Assembly (NCBI GenBank): GCA_900541685.1
Contig: UQKM01000028.1
Location: 1 to 22,473, forward strand
Direction of reading: 5' to 3'
Source of the DNA: an uncultured Collinsella sp.
GTDB lineage: Bacteria > Actinomycetota > Coriobacteriia > Coriobacteriales > Coriobacteriaceae
Length of the DNA: 22,473 bases
The translations under genes and the position numbers were made by a program. The notes beneath the pieces are model-generated. The model saw only the letters and a program-made list of their open reading frames with translations, searched no databases and was not told the origin of the DNA. Below are positions 7,226-13,036 of the stretch, in pieces (within the stretch, counting starts at the first letter, position 1; each line of letters opens with the position of its first letter).

Positions 7226-7231
7226 ATTATA
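7226..7231 (-). promoter_or_regulatory. -10 element for the YtxH/PRC-barrel operon
   Basis: A consensus TATAAT on the minus strand would start a transcript near 7219, with a leader of about 45 nt before the ATG at 7174. No convincing -35 is seen. Confidence 0.45.
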
Positions 7232-7310
7232 CCCGCAGCGCATCACTTGCCGCTCCGCTCATCTGCGTACGGCAAAGGCGCAGGTACGTGATGGTGATAA
7301 ACGCGTAGGC

Positions 7311-8144
7311 CTACTCCTGAGGCATAGCCGGCATGGCCACCGTGGCACCCGGGTCCTCGCCGGCGCCGTCCACGAGCGGCAGGCCGCCCTCATGCGCAGG
7401 TCCCGCCGGAACCGTCGCCGCACCGCCAAAGACGGCAGCGGAGGCCTCGTGGTTCTCGGCAACCGCGCCCTCGGTATCAATCGCCACCTGGGGCTCGTCG
7501 TCAAAGTTGGGGACGCCCTGGGGCTCGGTGGAAACGGGCTCGGCGGTCGCATCGGCAACGGGCTCGGCGTCAACCGGCACATCGCCCTCGTCAGCGCCCT
7601 CGTCCTCGGCAGTATCTTCGCCGTTCGCAGCGGCGACGGCCTCGTGAGGATCCTTGCCCTCGGCCTCGGCGCGCATGCCCAGCACCAGGTTGCGTAGGCC
7701 CGCGACCGTGCCTTCCACGTCGGGGGCAGGCTGGTCGGCGTGCAGGTACGCCCAGTCCATCATAAAGGTGGCCGACGACAGCGCACCGATGGCCAGTGCG
7801 TCATCGGGGCACGAAAGCTCGACCTCAAAGACACGCTCGTCATGCTCGCTTACGCGCGTGCGGCCGCACGAGATGCTACCGGCAAGACCGGTCTCGTTCA
7901 TGAGCTCAACCGTCACATGCTCCAGCAGGTGGCAGAGCTCGGTCTGACCCATGCAGTCCTGGAACTCGCGGCCGGAATCGCCCAGGCACAGGTGCTTGGC
8001 AATCGCCGGTACCAGGTAGTACACGCGCGCCGTGGCCTCGATGTCCTCCGAGGTCATGAGCGGCATGCCGGGGTTCACCAGCACATGCGCGCAAATCTTG
8101 TCCTCGCTGACGGTGACCTTAAGGATGTTGAACAGGCCTGCCAT
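7311..8144 (-). CDS. Orphan cyanophycin-synthetase-N-like domain protein with acidic tail
   Basis: 277 residues. The first ~140 residues are compact. They contain TELCHLLEHVTVELMNETGL (68-87) followed by CGRTR (93-97). This matches the HLxEHVxxELQxLAG...GxTR signature of the N-terminal domain of cyanophycin synthetases and related ATP-grasp/Mur-ligase enzymes. No ATP-grasp or Mur-ligase domain follows. Instead residues 140-277 are a low-complexity acidic Ala/Glu/Asp/Pro tail that is probably disordered. In cyanophycin synthetase this domain helps bind the growing polymer. Here it could be a stand-alone peptide or polymer binder, but no partner enzyme is in the window. The ATG at 8144 is preceded by GGGGAGAG. 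The CNNM gene ends 24 nt upstream, so read-through from that gene is likely. Confidence 0.6.
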   Translation of the reverse strand: MAGLFNILKVTVSEDKICAHVLVNPGMPLMTSEDIEATARVYYLVPAIAKHLCLGDSGREFQDCMGQTELCHLLEHVTVELMNETGLAGSISCGRTRVSEHDERVFEVELSCPDDALAIGALSSATFMMDWAYLHADQPAPDVEGTVAGLRNLVLGMRAEAEGKDPHEAVAAANGEDTAEDEGADEGDVPVDAEPVADATAEPVSTEPQGVPNFDDEPQVAIDTEGAVAENHEASAAVFGGAATVPAGPAHEGGLPLVDGAGEDPGATVAMPAMPQE

Positions 8145-8168
8145 AACTCTCCCCTACTCTTCCTTGTC

Positions 8169-9542
8169 CTACTCGTCGCCGTCGTGCGGATTCGCGGAAC
8201 CCGCACCCGACGTCGTCGGCTCGTCTACCGAAGACTCGGAATCCTTCTTATCGGTTTCGGCCGGAGCGATCACGCGAATGAGCGAGATGCGCTGGCCACG
8301 CATCGACTGCACTTTAAACTTGTACCCCGCGACCTCAAACACCTCTCCGATGTCGGGCACCGAGTCACAAAGCTCCAAGATCCAGCCGGCGATGGTCTCA
8401 TAATCATCGCTTTCCTCGAGCGGCCAACCAAGCTCAATCGCGTCATCGCACGAAAAACGCCCATCGACGAGCCACTCGCGGCGCGAAAGGCGCGTGAGAT
8501 ACTTGTTGTCGGGGTCGAACTCGTCCTCGATCTCGCCGACGATCTCCTCGACGATGTCTTCGATGGTGATGATGCCGGCCGTGCCGCCGTACTCGTCCAC
8601 GACGACCACGATCTGGTCGTGCGAGGTCTGCATCTCTGACAGCAGCGGCAGGATGTCCTTGGTGTCGGGCACAAAGGTGGCATCGCGCAGGTAATCGGCG
8701 ATGGGCTGGTCGCCCTTGCCGTCGAGCGCGGGCTGGATCAGGTCCTTGATGTGCGCGATGCCCGCGACGTTGTCGGGGTCCTCGTGATAGACGGGGATGC
8801 GGCTAAAGCCGGTCTGGCGCATGGTGGACAGCACGTCGGCGACCGTCTCGTCGTCCTCGCACATGGTGGTGTCCACGCGCGGCACCATGACCTCGCGAGC
8901 CACGGTGTCGCCCAGATCGAAGATCTCGTGGATCATGCGCTTTTCCTCGTCGAGCAGGTCGTCCTGCTCCGAGACCATGTACTTGATCTCTTCTTCCGAG
9001 ACGTTCTGCCGGTCGTCGGCGCTCTTGATGCGCAGAATGCGGGCCAGGCCATCGGAGCAAGCGCCAGTCAGCCACACGAGCGGACGGGCGATCTTTTGGA
9101 AAAACGACAACGGTCCCACGACCTGCTTGGACACGCCCTCGGCATTGGCCAGGCCGATGCGCTTGGGGACGAGCTCGCCGATCACGATGGACACGAAGGC
9201 GACCGCGACGGTGATGATGACCGGCGCCAGGCCGCGCGCGATGGCGGAGAGCGGCGCGATGCCAAAGCTCATGAGCCACGTGGCGAGCGGGTCGGACAGG
9301 CTCGTCGAGGCAACGGCGGACGAGGCGAAGCCCACGAGCGTGATGGCGACCTGGATGGTGGCGAGCAGCTGGTCGGAGTCGGCAGCCAGCTTAATGGCAC
9401 GCTCGGCGCGCTTGTCGCCTTCCTCGGCCTCATGCTCCAGCACGGCGCGCTTGGCCGTGGTGAGCGCCATCTCGGACATAGAGAAGTAGCCGTTGATGAG
9501 GGTCAAAACGAGGGTGGTGATAAGGGAGATGGTTATGTCCAT
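8169..9542 (-). CDS. CNNM/CorC-family transporter (HlyC/CorC, CBS-pair membrane protein)
   Basis: 457 residues from the ATG at 9542. Residues 1-175 are a CNNM (DUF21) membrane domain with the first helix at 3-25 and the IGELVPKR motif at 121-128. A pair of CBS domains covers about 213-335 (REVMVPRVDT; VVVVDEYGGTAGIITIEDI), and a CorC_HlyC domain about 350-427. A charged tail ends the protein. The family (CorB/CorC, MpfA, CNNM) exports or regulates Mg2+ and sometimes Co2+ at the membrane. The chosen start places the first helix at the N-terminus as in the family. A GGAGG lies about 15 nt upstream, which is long, and an ATG at 9614 would only add a proline-rich extension. With the operon at 1113-4228 it is the third Mg2+-linked gene of the window. 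Confidence 0.85.
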   Translation of the reverse strand: MDITISLITTLVLTLINGYFSMSEMALTTAKRAVLEHEAEEGDKRAERAIKLAADSDQLLATIQVAITLVGFASSAVASTSLSDPLATWLMSFGIAPLSAIARGLAPVIITVAVAFVSIVIGELVPKRIGLANAEGVSKQVVGPLSFFQKIARPLVWLTGACSDGLARILRIKSADDRQNVSEEEIKYMVSEQDDLLDEEKRMIHEIFDLGDTVAREVMVPRVDTTMCEDDETVADVLSTMRQTGFSRIPVYHEDPDNVAGIAHIKDLIQPALDGKGDQPIADYLRDATFVPDTKDILPLLSEMQTSHDQIVVVVDEYGGTAGIITIEDIVEEIVGEIEDEFDPDNKYLTRLSRREWLVDGRFSCDDAIELGWPLEESDDYETIAGWILELCDSVPDIGEVFEVAGYKFKVQSMRGQRISLIRVIAPAETDKKDSESSVDEPTTSGAGSANPHDGDE

Positions 9543-9650
9543 CGGGAGTTTCTCGAACCTCCAAGATTCGGGACGTTGGGTAGTAAGCGTAGGTGACGGA
9601 TAGGGCAATTGCACCGGTCGCCCGTGCGAGCGGGGCCGTGGGCGCGGTCG

Positions 9651-10334
9651 CTAGATTACGAAGAGGATCACCGCCATGAACTGGAAGATGCTGCCGGCGA
9701 GTACCCACAAGTGGAAAACACTGTGCAGATAGCGCACGTTTTTGGCGATATAGAACGGCACGCCCACGGTATAGCACACGCCGCCGACGGCGAGCAGGGC
9801 AAGTGCCACGGGGTTGAGCAGCGACACGAGCTCGGGCAGTTTAAAGACAACGAGCCAGCCCATCAGCAGGTAGACCAGGCCGCTTACCCAGTGTGGCTGA
9901 CGCTCGCGCAAAAAGCACTCGAGCGCGATGCCGATAATGGCGATGGCCCATACGGCGAAGAACAGCGCAGCGCCGCCGTCGTTTGCGAGCGTGATGAGGC
10001 AAAACGGCGTATAGCTGCCGGCTATGAGCAGGTAGATGCAGCTGTGGTCGATGATGCGAAACACGCGCTTGGCGCGCGCGGGTTGAATCGCATGGTAGAG
10101 CGTGGAGGCTAGGTATTCGAGGATAATGCTGACACCATAGACAATTGCCGCGGCCATGTGGGCCGGGCCTCCGCCGCGCAGGGCAGCGAATACGATCAGG
10201 AGCACCAGACCCGCGATACCCAGCAAGCAGCCGACACCATGGGTGACGGAGTTCATGATCTCCTCGCCCACCGTGTAGTGCGGAACGGCCGCGGCCTTGG
10301 GTCGCGGCTTGGAACTGTCGCTCGAATCGGACAT
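9651..10334 (-). CDS. trhA: Hemolysin III / PAQR-family membrane protein
   Basis: 227 residues with seven predicted membrane helices after a short hydrophilic start. The family motifs are all present: EEIMNSVTHGVG (24-35), ASTLYH (76-81), IDHSCIYLLIAGSYTP (95-110) and the last-helix LHSVFHLWVLAGS (203-215). The Ser/His/Asp/His set (Ser77, His81, Asp96, His204, His208) is expected to hold a zinc ion, as in CREST-superfamily hydrolases. In bacteria these proteins affect membrane lipid homeostasis. The ATG at 10334 has GGAGG 11 nt upstream; a TTG at 10352 is a poorer choice because it overlaps the GGAGG. An extended -10 (TGATATAGT, hexamer at 10370-10375) lies about 30 nt upstream of the ribosome site. 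Confidence 0.88.
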   Translation of the reverse strand: MSDSSDSSKPRPKAAAVPHYTVGEEIMNSVTHGVGCLLGIAGLVLLIVFAALRGGGPAHMAAAIVYGVSIILEYLASTLYHAIQPARAKRVFRIIDHSCIYLLIAGSYTPFCLITLANDGGAALFFAVWAIAIIGIALECFLRERQPHWVSGLVYLLMGWLVVFKLPELVSLLNPVALALLAVGGVCYTVGVPFYIAKNVRYLHSVFHLWVLAGSIFQFMAVILFVI

Positions 10335-10369
10335 GCCGGTTACATCCTCCAACGTAAAGAGTTCTCAAC

Positions 10370-10378
10370 ACTATATCA
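10370..10378 (-). promoter_or_regulatory. Extended -10 promoter of the hemolysin III gene
   Basis: On the minus strand TGATATAGT gives an extended -10, placing the start of transcription near 10363 and leaving about 29 nt before the ATG. No good -35 is visible. Confidence 0.4.
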
Positions 10379-10441
10379 AAGCGTCTGGGTGCGTGCGAAA
10401 TTTGCACCATACGTGACCCTTTGTTTACCCATTCTTTGCCT

Positions 10442-10455
10442 GTTGACGCATCAAC
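10442..10455. promoter_or_regulatory. Operator site 1 (near-palindrome overlapping the -35)
   Basis: GTTGACGCATCAAC differs at one position from the perfect palindrome GTTGATGCATCAAC. It covers the -35 of the hydrolase promoter, where a bound repressor would block RNA polymerase. Confidence 0.55.
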
Positions 10456-10471
10456 GGCGAACATCCATAAT
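10443..10471 (+). promoter_or_regulatory. Sigma-70-type promoter of the alpha/beta hydrolase gene
   Basis: TTGACG (10443-10448) and CATAAT (10466-10471) are separated by exactly 17 bp and point toward the hydrolase ATG at 10521. The predicted start near 10478 leaves a leader of about 43 nt. The -35 lies inside the first operator-like palindrome. Confidence 0.7.
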
Positions 10472-10486
10472 GCACTTGTTTTAATT

Positions 10487-10500
10487 GTTGATGCATTAAC
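10487..10500. promoter_or_regulatory. Operator site 2 (near-palindrome downstream of the start site)
   Basis: GTTGATGCATTAAC differs at one position from the same palindrome as site 1. It lies 45 bp downstream of site 1, just ahead of the AGGAG ribosome site. Two matching sites either side of the transcription start suggest co-operative repression. Confidence 0.55.
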
Positions 10501-10520
10501 ATCTTATAGGAGAATACCGC

Positions 10521-11495
10521 ATGGCTCAAAACGCACATTCCCATCGAAAGCTCAAGATAGCCGGCATCGTTGCACTGGTGGTTGTCATTGCGCTGCTCGG
10601 ATTTGCCGGCAACTTTCTGTTTGACTTCGCGCTGAATCCCCGCGCGCCATACACCATGAAGATGATGCAGGACGGCAAGGACGACAAAGAAAGTGAGCAG
10701 CCGGATGCCGAGGGAACCGAGGCGCGGGCATGGTTTAAAGAGAACCGCGAGAGCAGCAGCCTCACCGCAGATGACGGAACCGAGCTTGCCGCCTGGTATT
10801 TTGCCGCCTCGGAGAACACCCACGATTACGCCGTCTGCCTGCATGGATATACCGACGAGCCCATCGGCATGGCCCGATACGCCAAGCGCTTCCACGACCG
10901 CGGCATGAACGTGCTCGCACCTGCCGCCCGCGCCCACGAGCGCTCCGGCGGCGACTATATCGGCATGGGCTGGCCCGAGCGGCTCGATGTCGTTGCATGG
11001 ATTGGGCGGATCGTTCAGACTGACCCCGAGGCGCGCATCCTGGTCTTTGGCGAGTCGATGGGTGCAGCGACCGCCATGAACGTTGCGGGGGAATCTCTGC
11101 CCGCAAACGTGAAATGCATTATCGAGGACTGTGGTTATACGAGTGTTTGGGACGAGTTTTCTCTGCAGCTCAAGGACGTGTTCGGGCTGCCCAGCTTTCC
11201 CTTGCTCGATGTAGCAAACTTGGCGTGCAACGTGCGCGCAGGCTACGACTTTCATAAGGCAAGCAGTGTGGACCAACTCAAACACGCGACGGTTCCCATG
11301 CTGTTTATCCACGGCGACCAGGACACCTTTGTGCCGTACGACATGCTCGACCAAAACTACGACGCGTGCGCCAGCACGGTCAAGCAAAAGCTCACCATCC
11401 ATGGCGCCACCCACGCCAAGAGTGCGCAGGTCGACCCCGAACTCTACTGGAACACGGTCGACAACTTCCTCGACGAGTATTATTTAGACAAATAG
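10521..11495 (+). CDS. Membrane-anchored alpha/beta hydrolase (serine hydrolase, BEM46/YqkD-like)
   Basis: 324 residues. An N-terminal uncleaved helix (about 12-35) anchors the enzyme, with the catalytic domain outside or at the membrane surface. The oxyanion-side HGY motif is at 108-110. The nucleophile sits in GESMG (177-181, Ser179), the acid in HGDQD (Asp268), and the base in GATHAKS (His298), so the triad is complete. Close relatives are annotated as peptidases or esterases of the BEM46 type; the substrate is unknown. AGGAG lies 8 nt before the ATG. It is a single-gene unit with its own promoter, a pair of operator-like palindromes and a strong terminator. It is divergent from the hemolysin III gene. 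Confidence 0.87.
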   Translation: MAQNAHSHRKLKIAGIVALVVVIALLGFAGNFLFDFALNPRAPYTMKMMQDGKDDKESEQPDAEGTEARAWFKENRESSSLTADDGTELAAWYFAASENTHDYAVCLHGYTDEPIGMARYAKRFHDRGMNVLAPAARAHERSGGDYIGMGWPERLDVVAWIGRIVQTDPEARILVFGESMGAATAMNVAGESLPANVKCIIEDCGYTSVWDEFSLQLKDVFGLPSFPLLDVANLACNVRAGYDFHKASSVDQLKHATVPMLFIHGDQDTFVPYDMLDQNYDACASTVKQKLTIHGATHAKSAQVDPELYWNTVDNFLDEYYLDK

Positions 11496-11533
11496 TACGG
11501 TTTACTGGTCTATATGACCCCCTAGCACTTCCG

Positions 11534-11572
11534 AAAAGCCGCCCGTGGGCACTGTGCTCACGGGCGGCTTTT
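11534..11572. terminator. Bidirectional rho-independent terminator
   Basis: Perfect 14-bp arms (AAAAGCCGCCCGTG at 11534-11547, its complement at 11559-11572) enclose an 11-nt loop. The T run on one strand and the A run on the other let it end both the hydrolase transcript (plus) and the convergent DUF362 transcript (minus). Confidence 0.9.
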
Positions 11573-11619
11573 GCTAACGCTGCGCTACAAAAGCGCTTGA
11601 TTTGTCCAATAGCTAGATG

Positions 11620-12825
11620 CTACTTGACCTCGATGAGCTCGTACTTGCTCGTGCCCAGGCCGATCTTCTCGGCATGCGCGATGCACGCGCGCCAGTCGGT
11701 GTCGGGATGCGTGATGCAGAAGGGATCCTTGGCCTGCTCGCCCTCCAGATGCTCGTGATTATGCTCCATCTTGGCCGCGCTGTCGGTAAGCTCGGTGTTA
11801 GGCAGCGGCTCGGACGCCAGGACGGCGTCGGCGCAGGCCTGGTCGATGGCGACCGGGTCGAAGCTCGCGAACATGCCGATGTCGTTGACGATGGGCGTGT
11901 CATTCTCGGGATGGCAGTCGCAGTTGGGGCTGATGTCCATGGCGAGCGAGATGTGGAAGCTCGGGCGGCCGTCGACGATGGCCTTGGTGTACTCAGCGAT
12001 CTTGTAGTTGAGTACGTCGGCCGCGGCATCATAGTCGGGCTTGATGCAGTCCTGGTTGCACGCCGCAATGCAGCGTCCGCAGCCCACGCAGCGATCGTGG
12101 TCGATGGCAGCCACATGAACCGTGCGAGTGCTGCCGTTGGCAAGCTCGCGCTCACGCGTACCGTCAAACGTGATGGCGCTGTGCGCGCATATCTTCTCGC
12201 AGGCACGGCAGCCAACGCAGTTGGTGGTATCGACGCTCGGCTTGCCAGCGGCGTGCTGCTCCATCTTGCCGGCACGGCTACCGCCGCCCATACCCAGGTT
12301 CTTCATGGCGCCGCCAAAGCCGGCCTGCTCATGGCCCTTAAAGTGGGTGAGGCTAATCACGATGTCGGCGTCCATGAGTGCCTGGCCGATCTTTGCCTCG
12401 CGCACGTACTCGCCGCCCTCGACCGGAACGAGCGCCTCGTCGGTGCCCTTGAGGCCGTCGGCGATGATGATCTGGCAACCCGTGGCATACGGGGTAAAGC
12501 CGTTCTGGTAGGCGGTGTCGATGTGCTCGAGCGCGTTTTTGCGGCTGCCCACATAGAGCGTGTTGCAGTCGGTGAGGAAGGGTTTGCCGCCCAGCTCCTT
12601 CACGACGTCTGCGACGGCGCGGGCGTAGTTTGGGCGCAGAAAGCTCAGGTTACCCAGCTCGCCAAAGTGAATCTTGATAGCGACGAACTTGTTCTCGAAG
12701 TCGATCTGCTCAATGCCGGCGCGGCGAATGAGGCGTTTGAGTTTGTCGAGCTGGCTCTCGCGAGCATGCGTGCGCAGGTTGGTGAAGTACACCTTTGCCG
12801 GTGCTGCGGGTGCGGTTGCGGTCAT
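11620..12825 (-). CDS. DUF362 protein with two 4Fe-4S clusters
   Basis: 401 residues, soluble. A DUF362 domain (about 10-195, with HFKGHEQAGFGGAMKNLGMG at 161-180) is followed by a bacterial ferredoxin-type insert with two CxxCxxCxxxC sets (Cys203/206/209/213 and Cys246/249/252/256). The C-terminal part continues the DUF362 fold. Such proteins are common in anaerobes and are thought to bind two 4Fe-4S clusters for electron transfer; the substrate is unknown. The ATG at 12825 has AGGGG about 9 nt upstream. The gene is monocistronic, with a promoter with a 19-bp spacer at 12868-12898, and it ends at the bidirectional terminator. Confidence 0.87.
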   Translation of the reverse strand: MTATAPAAPAKVYFTNLRTHARESQLDKLKRLIRRAGIEQIDFENKFVAIKIHFGELGNLSFLRPNYARAVADVVKELGGKPFLTDCNTLYVGSRKNALEHIDTAYQNGFTPYATGCQIIIADGLKGTDEALVPVEGGEYVREAKIGQALMDADIVISLTHFKGHEQAGFGGAMKNLGMGGGSRAGKMEQHAAGKPSVDTTNCVGCRACEKICAHSAITFDGTRERELANGSTRTVHVAAIDHDRCVGCGRCIAACNQDCIKPDYDAAADVLNYKIAEYTKAIVDGRPSFHISLAMDISPNCDCHPENDTPIVNDIGMFASFDPVAIDQACADAVLASEPLPNTELTDSAAKMEHNHEHLEGEQAKDPFCITHPDTDWRACIAHAEKIGLGTSKYELIEVK

Positions 12826-12867
12826 AGATCTATCCCCTCGGTCTATATGGCGTTACAGACATAGAGG

Positions 12868-12898
12868 ATGGTACCCGTTGAAGTGGGGTTGAAGTCAA
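12868..12898 (-). promoter_or_regulatory. Promoter with 19-bp spacer upstream of the DUF362 gene
   Basis: On the minus strand TTGACT (12893-12898) and TACCAT (12868-12873) are 19 bp apart, the long spacing typical of promoters activated by MerR-family regulators. The spacer contains ACTTCAAC twice in direct orientation, 11 bp apart. Confidence 0.35.
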
Positions 12899-12917
12899 GC
12901 GCAACGCCGAGTCGCTA

Positions 12918-12950
12918 GGCACTCATTGGGGACAGACTTAAATGAGTGCC
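12918..12950. repeat. GGGGAC-loop hairpin repeat (REP-like)
   Basis: Perfect 10-bp arms GGCACTCATT / AATGAGTGCC (12918-12927 and 12941-12950) enclose the loop GGGGACAGACTTA. It lies in the space between the DUF362 gene and the FtsX gene. Confidence 0.75.
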
Positions 12951-12982
12951 GCCAGGGACAGTCCAGGCCAGCGAGCCGGCCA

Positions 12983-13004
12983 ATCGGCAAAGACCGTCCC
13001 CGAT
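12983..13004. repeat. GGGGAC-loop hairpin repeat, short stem, opposite orientation
   Basis: On the minus strand ATCGG / CCGAT (5 bp) flank a loop that continues the GGGGACGGTCTT motif. It is inverted relative to the copy at 12918-12950. Confidence 0.5.
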
Positions 13005-13007
13005 AAC

Positions 13008-13036
13008 TAGTCGCTTAAGAACGTCCCCGATGACTA
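13008..13036. repeat. GGGGAC-loop hairpin repeat containing a stop codon
   Basis: On the minus strand TAGTC / GACTA arms (13032-13036 and 13008-13012) enclose GGGGACGTTCTTAA. The arm at 13032-13036 includes the stop codon of the FtsX-type permease (13034-13036). The loop matches the copy at 4525-4553. Confidence 0.6.
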
